A DNA stretch of 5,470 bases, from assembly GCA_011322715.1 (NCBI GenBank), contig DRLX01000144.1, forward strand, positions 1 to 5,470, written 5' to 3'. The DNA is from Desulfobulbaceae bacterium. GTDB taxonomy: Bacteria > Desulfobacterota > Desulfobulbia > Desulfobulbales > Desulfobulbaceae. Below the pieces are notes generated by a model. That model saw only the letters and a list, made by a program, of their open reading frames with translations. It was not told where the DNA came from and searched no databases. Both the position numbers and the translations under genes were made by a program. The first letter of the stretch is position 1, and every line of letters starts with the position of its first letter. Below are positions 1 through 5,470 of this stretch, in pieces.

Positions 1-21
1 CAACCCGTTGTCTGCTATACG

Positions 22-50
22 ATTGAAAACAGACCATCATCGATGGTCAA
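22..50 (-). promoter_or_regulatory. Candidate leftward sigma70-like promoter
   Basis: On the minus strand, TTGACC (50-45, five of six matches to the -35 consensus) is followed after 17 bp by TTCAAT (27-22, four of six matches to the -10 consensus). Transcription would start near 15 and leave the window, so the gene it might serve cannot be seen. The 17-bp inverted repeat fills most of the spacer. Boxes of this quality arise by chance in AT-rich DNA, so confidence is low. Confidence 0.25.
32..48. repeat. Perfect 7-bp inverted repeat, possible operator
   Basis: GACCATC (32-38) and GATGGTC (42-48) are exact reverse complements separated by ATC. No T-tract follows on the plus strand and only a short TGTTTTC follows on the minus strand, so it is a poor terminator. 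On the minus strand it lies between a TTGACC box (50-45) and a TTCAAT box (27-22) spaced 17 bp apart, overlapping the first by four bases. That is a typical place for a repressor site on a leftward promoter. The symmetry is seen directly; the regulatory role is inference. Confidence 0.4.
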
Positions 51-122
51 CGAACAAAAACATTCCGTATATCTTCGGAACACCGCCCCATCTCCTGCCT
101 AAATTTCTATTGTTGCGCCTCT

Positions 123-219
123 CTGCAATCCCGAGCGGTCCAAATAAAAATATTTTTGACTTTTGTTACCGGCCAACTATACAATAACAATGAAGATAGG
201 GATACGTTGCTGCAATCCC
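123..219 (+). repeat. 10-bp direct repeat CTGCAATCCC flanking the promoter
   Basis: CTGCAATCCC occurs at 123-132 and again at 210-219, 87 bp apart. One copy is upstream of the -35 box and the other is just downstream of the predicted transcription start. The match is exact. Whether it binds a regulator is not known, and a single 10-bp match in about 270 bp could be coincidence. Confidence 0.3.
156..185 (+). promoter_or_regulatory. Sigma70-type promoter of the chemoreceptor gene
   Basis: TTGACT (156-161, five of six consensus matches) is followed after 18 bp by TACAAT (180-185, five of six). The overlapping TATACA (178-183) gives an alternative 16-bp spacer. An A/T-rich stretch (141-157) lies immediately upstream and resembles an UP element. 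Transcription would begin near 192, giving a leader of about 75 nt before the ATG at 268. No sigma28 or sigma54 (flagellar-type) promoter is apparent, so the receptor may be expressed by housekeeping sigma. A weaker alternative pair, TTGCTG (207-212) and AATAAT (231-236), is also present. Confidence 0.6.
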
Positions 220-267
220 CATCAAATTCCAATAATTCTACAGTTTATATCGTCACGAGGAAAGTGA

Positions 268-2313
268 ATGAAGTTTCTGAAAAACCTGCCCCTGAAAATA
301 AAAATTTTATTGATTGTCATCCTGCCTCTTGCCGGCTATCTCGGCGTATCGGGAATAACCCTTGTCAAGGATTACCAACAACTGAAGTCTTATAACGCCA
401 TCCATGATCTCTCCATACTCTCAAACCATATCTCCAGTCTTGTCCATGAGCTGCAGAAAGAGCGCGGCGCATCCGCCGGTTTTCTCGGCAGCAAAGGACA
501 AAAATTCAGGAACAAACTCTCCAGTCAGAGAAGAGAGACCGATGCCAAAAGAACAACTCTCAACAACTACTTGAAAACATATGACCTGAAGAAATTCAAC
601 CCGACGCTTACCGATAAAATCAACCGGGCCATGACAAACCTGAGCCGCCTTGAAGATGAACGTCGGGCGATTTCCAATCAGCAGCGCACCACCAAAGAGG
701 CGGTCAGGTATTATTCAAAAACCAATGCATCACTTTTGGACATTATCGGTTACATGACGCATTTGCCCGAGGATGCAAAGCTTGCCGCCCAGATCGGTGC
801 CTACTACAACTTCCTCCAGTCCAAGGAACGGGCCGGTAAGGAACGGGCCATCCTCAGTGGTGTTTTTTCCAAGGGAAGTTTCACGCCGGACACCTATTCA
901 CTCTTTATACAACTCGTAACCGAGCAGAATACCTATCTTTCCGTTTTCAAAGCACTTGCAACAGAAGAAGAGAAACAATTTTTTGAACGGACCGTCAGTG
1001 GTTCGGCGGTTGATCAAGTCAAACAGATGCGCCAAATCGCCCGTGATGTCAATCTTGATACGAGTAAAAGCTTTGGCGTTGATCCGGTGACCTGGTTCAA
1101 TACCATAACGCAGAAGATCAACCTGTTGAAAAAAGTTGAAGACTACCTGTCGACAACTATTCAGAATCAGGCTAAAGCCCTTGCCTCTTCACAAAAAATG
1201 AAGATAACGATCTCCCTGAGTCTCTTTGGTGTTGTCACCTCCCTCTGCCTGTTCCTGCTCATCTTTATCACATCCCTCATTCTTCAGGGTATAAGACAGG
1301 CGACGGTGGTTGCCCTGGAACTGGCCGAGGGGGAAGGTGATCTGACCAAGAGAATGAATCTTGATACCAAAGATGAAATAGGGATGCTTGGGCAGGCTAT
1401 TGACAGAATGCTTGATAATCTCTCCGCTATGGTCAAACAGATTCAGGAGATTACGACATCCCTGGATGACTCCAACAGTGAACTGACGGCGGTCTCCGGT
1501 GAGATGAACGAAGCGACCGAAAATGTCGCCGGCAGGGCAAGCATGGTTGCAGCGGCCGCTGAAGAGATGAGCGCCAATATGGACACGGTCACCATTGCTG
1601 TTGAAGATGCCTCCCATAATGTGGCCAGCGTTGCCTCCTCCACCGAAGAGATTGCCTCCATCAGTGAAGAGATCGCTAAAAATACGGAAAAAGCCCGTGT
1701 GATTACAACCAAGGCGGTCAGTCAGGCGGCGAACTCCTCGGACCGGGTCAATGAACTGGGCAGGGCAGCCGATGAGATCGGCAAGGTCACGGAAACCATC
1801 ACCGAAATTTCAGAACAGACCAACCTGTTGGCCCTGAATGCAACTATTGAGGCCGCCCGGGCGGGCGAAGCAGGAAAGGGATTTGCCGTTGTTGCCAACG
1901 AAATCAAAGAATTGGCCAAACAGACGGCAGACGCCACCCTGGAAATTAAAACCAGAATCGAAGGGATTCAGAAGTCCACCAAGGGCACGGTTTCCGAAAT
2001 AGAGGAAATCTCCAAGGTTATCAACGAGATCAATGAAATCGTTACCGGCATCAGCAGTTCGGTTGAAACACAGACCACAACCACCACCGCCATTGCCGGT
2101 AATATCAACCAGGCATCCCAGGGTATTATGGAAGTGACGGAAAATGTCTCCCAGGCGTCCACGGTTTCCAGGGAAGTGGCCCAGGACATTGCCGAGGTTG
2201 ATCAGTCGTCCGGTCAGGTTCTTGAAAATACGACAAACGTCATTAAAACCGCCGAACAGTTAAATACACTGGCAAGCCGGCTGCAACAATTGGTCGGCAA
2301 CTTTAGGGTCTAA
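268..2313 (+). CDS. Methyl-accepting chemotaxis protein with NIT-type periplasmic sensor
   Basis: This 681-residue inner-membrane chemoreceptor should control CheA kinase activity through CheW in response to a periplasmic ligand. A basic N-terminus precedes membrane helix 1 (about 12-33), then comes a largely helical periplasmic domain (about 34-311), membrane helix 2 (about 312-340), a HAMP linker (about 338-392, with GDLTKRM and DEIGMLGQAIDRM) and a long coiled-coil signalling domain. The hairpin tip is the conserved stretch 514-550, including NLLALNATIEAARAGE. Candidate methylation pairs are EEMSA (432-436) and the EE pairs near 460 and 467. The sensor carries HELQKERGASAGFLGS (60-75) and a second SKERAGKERA (185-194), the hallmarks of NIT domains, which sense nitrate/nitrite in NasR-like proteins. 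The ligand here is inference. The C-terminus (GNFRV) lacks a CheR-tethering pentapeptide. The start is supported by GAGG (257-260), 7 nt upstream. No che or flagellar genes are adjacent. Confidence 0.93.
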   Translation: MKFLKNLPLKIKILLIVILPLAGYLGVSGITLVKDYQQLKSYNAIHDLSILSNHISSLVHELQKERGASAGFLGSKGQKFRNKLSSQRRETDAKRTTLNNYLKTYDLKKFNPTLTDKINRAMTNLSRLEDERRAISNQQRTTKEAVRYYSKTNASLLDIIGYMTHLPEDAKLAAQIGAYYNFLQSKERAGKERAILSGVFSKGSFTPDTYSLFIQLVTEQNTYLSVFKALATEEEKQFFERTVSGSAVDQVKQMRQIARDVNLDTSKSFGVDPVTWFNTITQKINLLKKVEDYLSTTIQNQAKALASSQKMKITISLSLFGVVTSLCLFLLIFITSLILQGIRQATVVALELAEGEGDLTKRMNLDTKDEIGMLGQAIDRMLDNLSAMVKQIQEITTSLDDSNSELTAVSGEMNEATENVAGRASMVAAAAEEMSANMDTVTIAVEDASHNVASVASSTEEIASISEEIAKNTEKARVITTKAVSQAANSSDRVNELGRAADEIGKVTETITEISEQTNLLALNATIEAARAGEAGKGFAVVANEIKELAKQTADATLEIKTRIEGIQKSTKGTVSEIEEISKVINEINEIVTGISSSVETQTTTTTAIAGNINQASQGIMEVTENVSQASTVSREVAQDIAEVDQSSGQVLENTTNVIKTAEQLNTLASRLQQLVGNFRV

Positions 2314-2351
2314 TCCACATAAGAGGACAACGGAATTTATCTCAGGCAGCA

Positions 2352-3692
2352 CTACTGAACTGCAGAGCCCCCTCCTTGCTCTGCAAGACGGTTTTTCCAC
2401 GCTGCCAACCCGGACAGGGCCTGTTCCGCACGGAACAGGCCCCGTTCTTTTTTACGGACCTTTTTTTCCAGGGGCGGAAACAGGCCGAAGTTGACGTTTG
2501 AGGGCTGAAAACGACCGGGATCGGTTTCGGTCAGATGACGGACCAGGGCCCCGAGGGCCGTGGAGGCCGGAGGGACAGGCAGGGGTTTTCCCCGCAACAG
2601 ACGACCAGCGTAGAGACCGGCAAGCAGGCCCATGGCCGCCGATTCCACATAACCTTCCACCCCGGACAGTTGCCCGGCAAGGAACAAACCCGGTCTTTTT
2701 TTCACCTGCAACGTCTGATCAAGCAGCTCAGGGGCGCAGATAAAGGTATTGCGGTGAATGGAGCCCAGGCGAACGAAGTCGGCCTCTTCCATGCCCGGAA
2801 TAGTGCGAAAAATACGTTTCTGTTCCGGATAGGTCAACTTGGTTTGAAAACCGACCATATTATACATGCTGCACTCCTTATTTTCCGCTCGCAACTGGAC
2901 AACGGCGTGCGGTACCTGCCCGGTTTCAGGATGGGCCAGACCGACCGGCTTCATGGGGCCGAACCGCAGGGTGTCACGGCCACGCTCGACCATGACCTCA
3001 ATGGGCAGACATCCCTCAAAATATTTTGTTTTCTCAAAACTTTTCAGGGGCACGGTATCGGCTGCGGCCAGCATGTCGATGAATTCATTATACTGCTCTT
3101 TATCCATTGGACAGTTCAGGTAATCACCCGGATTATCATCGTCCCAGCGTGATTTACGGTAAATAATACCCATATCAAGGGAGTCGGCGGAAACTATTGG
3201 GGCAATGGCATCATAAAAGGCCAAATGGCGCTCCCCGGTCAGGTTGATCAGACTTTCCGTCATGGCCACCGAGGTGAGCGGGCCGGTGGCCAGGATAACC
3301 GGATTTTCCATCTGCTCAGGCAGCCCGGTGACCTCCTGTCGAATAATTTCTATATCCGGATGTTCCTCTATTTTCGTATTAATAAAAACTGAAAACCGAT
3401 CCCGATCAACGGCAAGGGCGCTGCCTGCCGGAACCGCTGTAGCATCGGCAGCCTTCATAATCAATGAATCAAGCCTGCGCATTTCCTCTTTGAGCAGGCC
3501 GACCGCGGAAGTAACCGCATTTGAGCGCAGAGAATTGGAACAGACCAGTTCGGCCAACAGCTCCGATTCATGCGCCGGACTGAATTGCAGGGGTTTCATC
3601 TCATAGAGAACAACCGAGATTCCCTGCCGTACCGCCTGCCAGGCTGCCTCACAGCCGGCCAGGCCACCGCCGATTATCGTTATTGTTTGCAT
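2352..3692 (-). CDS. trmFO: Methylenetetrahydrofolate--tRNA-(uracil-5-)-methyltransferase (TrmFO)
   Basis: This FAD-dependent cytoplasmic enzyme forms 5-methyluridine at position 54 of the tRNA T-loop. The carbon comes from 5,10-methylene-tetrahydrofolate and the reducing power from NAD(P)H, unlike SAM-dependent TrmA. The 446 residues are full length for the family. The N-terminal FAD-binding motif is IIGGGLAGCEAAW (6-18). LVCSNSLRSN (49-58) carries Cys51, and YFEGCLPIE (224-232) carries Cys228; these correspond to the two functionally important cysteines known in the Bacillus subtilis enzyme. FLAGQLSGVEGYVESAAMG (337-355) is the second conserved FAD-side motif, and NVNFGLFPPL (399-408) is the typical C-terminal block. 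The ATG at 3692-3690 has an AAAGG ribosome site (GAAAGGT, 3704-3698), which fixes the start. It follows the 3D lipoprotein gene by 25 bp and is probably the last gene of that operon. Its stop faces the chemoreceptor stop 38 bp away. I see no minus-strand terminator after it. Confidence 0.96.
   Translation of the reverse strand: MQTITIIGGGLAGCEAAWQAVRQGISVVLYEMKPLQFSPAHESELLAELVCSNSLRSNAVTSAVGLLKEEMRRLDSLIMKAADATAVPAGSALAVDRDRFSVFINTKIEEHPDIEIIRQEVTGLPEQMENPVILATGPLTSVAMTESLINLTGERHLAFYDAIAPIVSADSLDMGIIYRKSRWDDDNPGDYLNCPMDKEQYNEFIDMLAAADTVPLKSFEKTKYFEGCLPIEVMVERGRDTLRFGPMKPVGLAHPETGQVPHAVVQLRAENKECSMYNMVGFQTKLTYPEQKRIFRTIPGMEEADFVRLGSIHRNTFICAPELLDQTLQVKKRPGLFLAGQLSGVEGYVESAAMGLLAGLYAGRLLRGKPLPVPPASTALGALVRHLTETDPGRFQPSNVNFGLFPPLEKKVRKKERGLFRAEQALSGLAAWKNRLAEQGGGSAVQ
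2361..2396 (+). terminator. Weak first hairpin downstream of the chemoreceptor gene
   Basis: TGCAGAG (2361-2367) pairs exactly with CTCTGCA (2379-2385) around an 11-nt loop. A run of five T (2392-2396) follows, but only after a six-base gap, so it is not a canonical intrinsic terminator. It lies in the last codons of the convergent trmFO and may act as an auxiliary stop before the stronger hairpin at 2417. Confidence 0.3.
2417..2453 (+). terminator. Rho-independent terminator of the chemoreceptor transcript, inside trmFO
   Basis: GGGCCTGTTCCG (2417-2428) and CGGAACAGGCCC (2431-2442) are perfect reverse complements. Because a 2-nt loop is too tight, the likely form is an 11-bp stem with a GCAC tetraloop. 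The T-rich tract TTCTTTTTT (2445-2453) follows two bases after the stem. It is oriented for plus-strand transcription and begins about 104 bp after the chemoreceptor stop. On the minus strand no T-tract follows the stem, so it should not stop trmFO transcription. The same bases encode trmFO residues about 414-428. Confidence 0.75.
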
Positions 3693-3707
3693 GGACTACC
3701 TTTCAAA

Positions 3708-3737
3708 AATATAAAAATCATGGACGAATAATTTCAA
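3708..3737 (-). promoter_or_regulatory. Possible internal promoter just upstream of trmFO
   Basis: On the minus strand, TTGAAA (3737-3732, five of six matches) is followed after 18 bp by TATATT (3713-3708, five of six). The boxes span the last codons of the lipoprotein gene and the intergenic gap. The predicted start near 3701 would leave a leader of only about 9-10 nt and cut into the ribosome binding site, which argues against strong use. It could give low-level trmFO expression independent of ahcY, or it may simply reflect the A/T-rich gap. Confidence 0.25.
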
Positions 3738-4263
3738 CCTCAAGGCGTCGTCGTCCCCACTGCAAGGCCTCCCCGTGTGAGGTGAAAAAGAGATCAATCC
3801 GGCTGGGGCCTTTGATGGCCCCGCCCCGGTCCACGACTACCCCCCATCCCCAGCCGGGCACATACATGCGGGTGCCGAAGGGATAATACCTGGTGTCGGC
3901 GGCAATGGTGCCGTCGTGATGCATCCAGAGCCAGGGGAACACAGTGCGCACGGGAATCATCCAGGGATGGGTCAGACTGCTCAATGAAAACAGACCGGGT
4001 TGTGGCTCCGTCGGCTCACTCCCTGCCGCTGTTTTTCCGGTATAGGGTCGTCCTTTGTGTTTTCCTGCCGAGACATACCTGTCCCAGAAATCAAGTTTTA
4101 AATATTTCCAGCTGCCCCGCTCCCAGGAACAGCACTTCCGACAGCCGCAATAGGCGGTGGTTTCAATAACCCTGTGCTCACTGCGAGCGCAGCCACTGAC
4201 CAGCAGGCAGAGACAAAAAAAGGCACAGAACACCTGTGGTGTCACTGTGCCCCGGCCCACCAT
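3718..4263 (-). CDS. 3D-domain lipoprotein, putative cell-wall-acting protein
   Basis: From the ATG at 4263 this encodes 181 residues. A hydrophobic signal peptide (about 9-24) ends in the lipobox LVSGC, so Cys25 should be lipidated and the protein anchored in the envelope. Near the N-terminus is TTAYCGCRKCC (35-45) with four clustered cysteines, as in many 3D-domain proteins. After a linker containing RPYTGKTAAG (72-81), the C-terminal 3D domain (about 117-180) shows its three aspartates: AAD (Asp123), VVVDRGGAIKG (Asp145) and SRIDLFF (Asp157). The fold is the double-psi beta-barrel shared with MltA lytic transglycosylases, so a peptidoglycan-cleaving or -binding role is plausible but unproven. 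An in-frame GTG at 4320 would overlap ahcY by 47 bp. I prefer 4263 because it places the signal peptide correctly and lies 10 bp after the ahcY stop. No good ribosome site precedes it, which suggests translational coupling to ahcY. Confidence 0.85.
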   Translation of the reverse strand: MVGRGTVTPQVFCAFFCLCLLVSGCARSEHRVIETTAYCGCRKCCSWERGSWKYLKLDFWDRYVSAGKHKGRPYTGKTAAGSEPTEPQPGLFSLSSLTHPWMIPVRTVFPWLWMHHDGTIAADTRYYPFGTRMYVPGWGWGVVVDRGGAIKGPSRIDLFFTSHGEALQWGRRRLEVEIIRP

Positions 4264-4273
4264 AGAAAAAACT

Positions 4274-5470
4274 CTAATAGCGATAGTAATCCGGTTTATA
4301 CGGGCCTTCAACGGGCACACCGATATATTCAGCCTGTTTAGGAGTCAAGGTTGTCAGGTGAGCATCAATTTTCTTCAGATGCAGCCGGGCCACCTTTTCA
4401 TCGAGATGCTTGGGCAGGAAATAGACCTGATGCTCATACTTCTCCGAATGGTTCCAGAGCTCGATCTGGGCCAGTACCTGGTTGGTAAAGGAATTGGACA
4501 TGACAAAGCTCGGATGACCGGTGGCGCAACCGAGATTAACCAGTCTGCCCTCGGCCAGGACAATAATTCGCTTGCCGTCGGGAAAAATCACGTGATCGAC
4601 CTGGGGTTTGATATTTTCCCAGGGAAGATCACGAATACCGGCGATATCAATCTCCGAATCAAAATGACCGATATTGGAGACAATGGCCTGGTCCTTCATC
4701 ATCTCCATATGGGCCCTGGTAATGACCTTCAGGTTACCGGTACAGGTGACAAAGATATCGCCGACAGGGGCGGCCTCCTCCATGGTCACCACACGGTAGC
4801 CCTCCATGGCGGCCTGCAGGGCGCAGATGGGGTCGACCTCGGTCACCAGGACCGTGGCCCCCATGCCGCGTAGGGCCTGGGCACAGCCCTTGCCCACATC
4901 TCCATAGCCGACCACAACTGCGATCTTGCCGGCGATCATGACATCGGTGGCCCGTTTGATACCGTCAATCAATGATTCCCGGCAGCCATACAGGTTGTCG
5001 AACTTCGATTTGGTTACCGAATCATTGACGTTAAAGGCCGGGGTGAGCAATTTGCCGTCCCTGGCCATTTCATTAAGACGATGCACACCGGTAGTTGTCT
5101 CTTCAGAGACGCCGCGCACATCCCCCAGCAGTTCCGGGTATTTCTCATGCATGACCAGGGTCAGATCGCCGCCGTCATCAAGAAGCATATTGGGCCGCCA
5201 GCCGTCGGGACCGAAAATGGTCTGGTCGATGCACCACCAGAACTCCTCCTCACTCTCTCCCTTCCAGGCAAAGGTCGGGATCCCGGCCGCAGCCATGGCA
5301 GCGGCGGCATGGTCCTGGGTGGAAAAAATATTGCAGGAGGACCAACGCAGCTCCGCACCAAGCTCAACCAGGGTTTCCATCAGGACAGCAGTCTGGATGG
5401 TCATATGCAAACAGCCGGCAATCCTGGCACCTTCGAGCGGTTTTTCCGCTCCGTATTCCTCACGCAGGGC
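4274..5470 (-). CDS. ahcY: Adenosylhomocysteinase (S-adenosylhomocysteine hydrolase), 5'-partial
   Basis: This cytoplasmic NAD-dependent enzyme reversibly splits S-adenosylhomocysteine into adenosine and homocysteine, relieving product inhibition of methyltransferases. The frame is open to the window edge, so the gene continues past 5470. The visible 398 residues begin ALREEYGAEK, and by comparison with the human enzyme about 33 N-terminal residues are missing. Seen in order (fragment numbering) are GCLHMT (19-24, catalytic His), NIFSTQDHAAAA (47-58), LLDDGGDLT (96-104), SEETTTG (122-128), NVNDSVTKSKFDNLYGCRES (147-166), the NAD loop GYGDVGKG (188-195), LAEGRLVNLGCATGHPSFVM (305-324) and the C-terminal KPDYYRY (392-398), which reaches into the partner subunit's cofactor site. 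It lacks the roughly 40-residue insertion found in many proteobacterial homologues, so its full length should be near 430. The stop (4276-4274) is 10 bp before the lipoprotein start, indicating a shared transcript. The TTG at 5410 is an internal Leu codon, not the start. Confidence 0.97.
   Translation of the reverse strand, partial: ALREEYGAEKPLEGARIAGCLHMTIQTAVLMETLVELGAELRWSSCNIFSTQDHAAAAMAAAGIPTFAWKGESEEEFWWCIDQTIFGPDGWRPNMLLDDGGDLTLVMHEKYPELLGDVRGVSEETTTGVHRLNEMARDGKLLTPAFNVNDSVTKSKFDNLYGCRESLIDGIKRATDVMIAGKIAVVVGYGDVGKGCAQALRGMGATVLVTEVDPICALQAAMEGYRVVTMEEAAPVGDIFVTCTGNLKVITRAHMEMMKDQAIVSNIGHFDSEIDIAGIRDLPWENIKPQVDHVIFPDGKRIIVLAEGRLVNLGCATGHPSFVMSNSFTNQVLAQIELWNHSEKYEHQVYFLPKHLDEKVARLHLKKIDAHLTTLTPKQAEYIGVPVEGPYKPDYYRY

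Larger units (their letters stand above)
1..267. other. Intergenic region upstream of the chemoreceptor gene, no gene supported
   Basis: This stretch is visibly richer in A+T than the genes to its right. I see no convincing coding sequence. One plus-strand frame stays open from the left edge to about 188, but its translation shows no recognisable motif and it runs through the promoter at 156-185, so I regard it as chance. Another plus frame is open from base 1 to a stop at 100-102 and could in principle be the last 33 codons of an upstream gene, again without any recognisable motif. The supportable contents are an inverted repeat (32-48), a shorter one with arms 63-67 and 76-80, a 10-bp direct repeat (123-132 and 210-219), a sigma70-like promoter, and the ribosome binding site of the chemoreceptor gene (257-260). 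Confidence 0.7.

Noticed and set aside
1..40. Possible minus-strand gene start (ATG-ATG at 40-35) reading out of the left edge
   Set aside because: Only 13 codons are visible, no purine-rich ribosome site precedes them, and they overlap the inverted repeat, so a gene cannot be supported.
63..80. 5-bp inverted repeat TTCCG/CGGAA with an 8-nt loop
   Set aside because: It is too short and too loosely spaced to distinguish from chance, and no T-tract or promoter element is placed to give it a role.
156..395. 79-codon plus-strand open frame overlapping the chemoreceptor start
   Set aside because: It starts inside the promoter -35 box, has no ribosome site, and its second half is an out-of-frame reading of the chemoreceptor N-terminus.
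1853..1866. GC-rich palindrome (CGCCCGGGCG) in the chemoreceptor gene
   Set aside because: It encodes the invariant AARAGE stretch of the MCP hairpin tip; short GC palindromes are expected there.
2535..3152. 205-codon plus-strand open frame antisense to trmFO
   Set aside because: It is a shadow of the strongly conserved trmFO frame, with low-complexity Arg/Gly-rich sequence and no recognisable domain.
3805..3822. Perfect 6-bp inverted repeat GGGGCC-TTTGAT-GGCCCC
   Set aside because: It lies in the codons for the conserved GGAIKGP motif of the 3D domain and has no T-tract on either strand, so coding constraint explains it.
4157..4873. 238-codon plus-strand open frame antisense to ahcY and the lipoprotein
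   Set aside because: It crosses two genuine minus-strand genes and their intergenic gap. The translation is His/Gly/Asp-rich with no motif, as expected for antisense of GC-moderate coding DNA.
5161..5410. TTG at 5410 as the start of ahcY
   Set aside because: The frame continues upstream to the window edge with conserved family sequence (ALREEYGAEKPLEGARIAGC), so this codon is internal and the gene is truncated by the window.

Overview
The window looks like an ordinary chromosomal segment from a Gram-negative bacterium. A deltaproteobacterial (Desulfobacterota) origin, perhaps Desulfobulbales-like, is my best guess. The guess rests on a folate-dependent TrmFO instead of a SAM-dependent TrmA, an insertion-free S-adenosylhomocysteine hydrolase, and a 3D-domain lipoprotein of a type I associate with that group. 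It is inference from protein character, not a database result. There is no sign of a mobile element, CRISPR array, tRNA or rRNA.

Layout. Positions 1-267 are AT-rich and hold no supportable gene. They contain a perfect 17-bp inverted repeat (32-48), a strong sigma70-type promoter (156-185) and a 10-bp direct repeat that brackets that promoter. Positions 268-2313 (+) encode a transmembrane chemoreceptor with a periplasmic NIT-type sensor, HAMP domain and MCP signalling hairpin. It converges on a minus-strand cluster with a 38-bp gap between stop codons. Read along the minus strand, the cluster is ahcY (5470-4274, N-terminus outside the window), a 3D-domain lipoprotein (4263-3718) and trmFO (3692-2352). 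Gaps are 10 and 25 bp, so the three are probably one operon.

How the parts fit. AhcY removes S-adenosylhomocysteine left by SAM-dependent methylation. TrmFO makes m5U54 in tRNA with methylene-tetrahydrofolate and does not use SAM. The two therefore touch one-carbon metabolism from different sides. The lipoprotein between them is probably a cell-envelope/peptidoglycan protein whose link to the others is unknown. The chemoreceptor is a separate transcription unit with no che genes nearby. Its best terminator (2417-2453) lies inside the 3' end of the convergent trmFO coding sequence, so the two transcripts should overlap in antisense.

I found no convincing new biological system. The points most worth a second look are the terminator embedded in trmFO, a possible leftward promoter/operator at the left edge, the unusual 3D lipoprotein, and the ligand of the NIT chemoreceptor.
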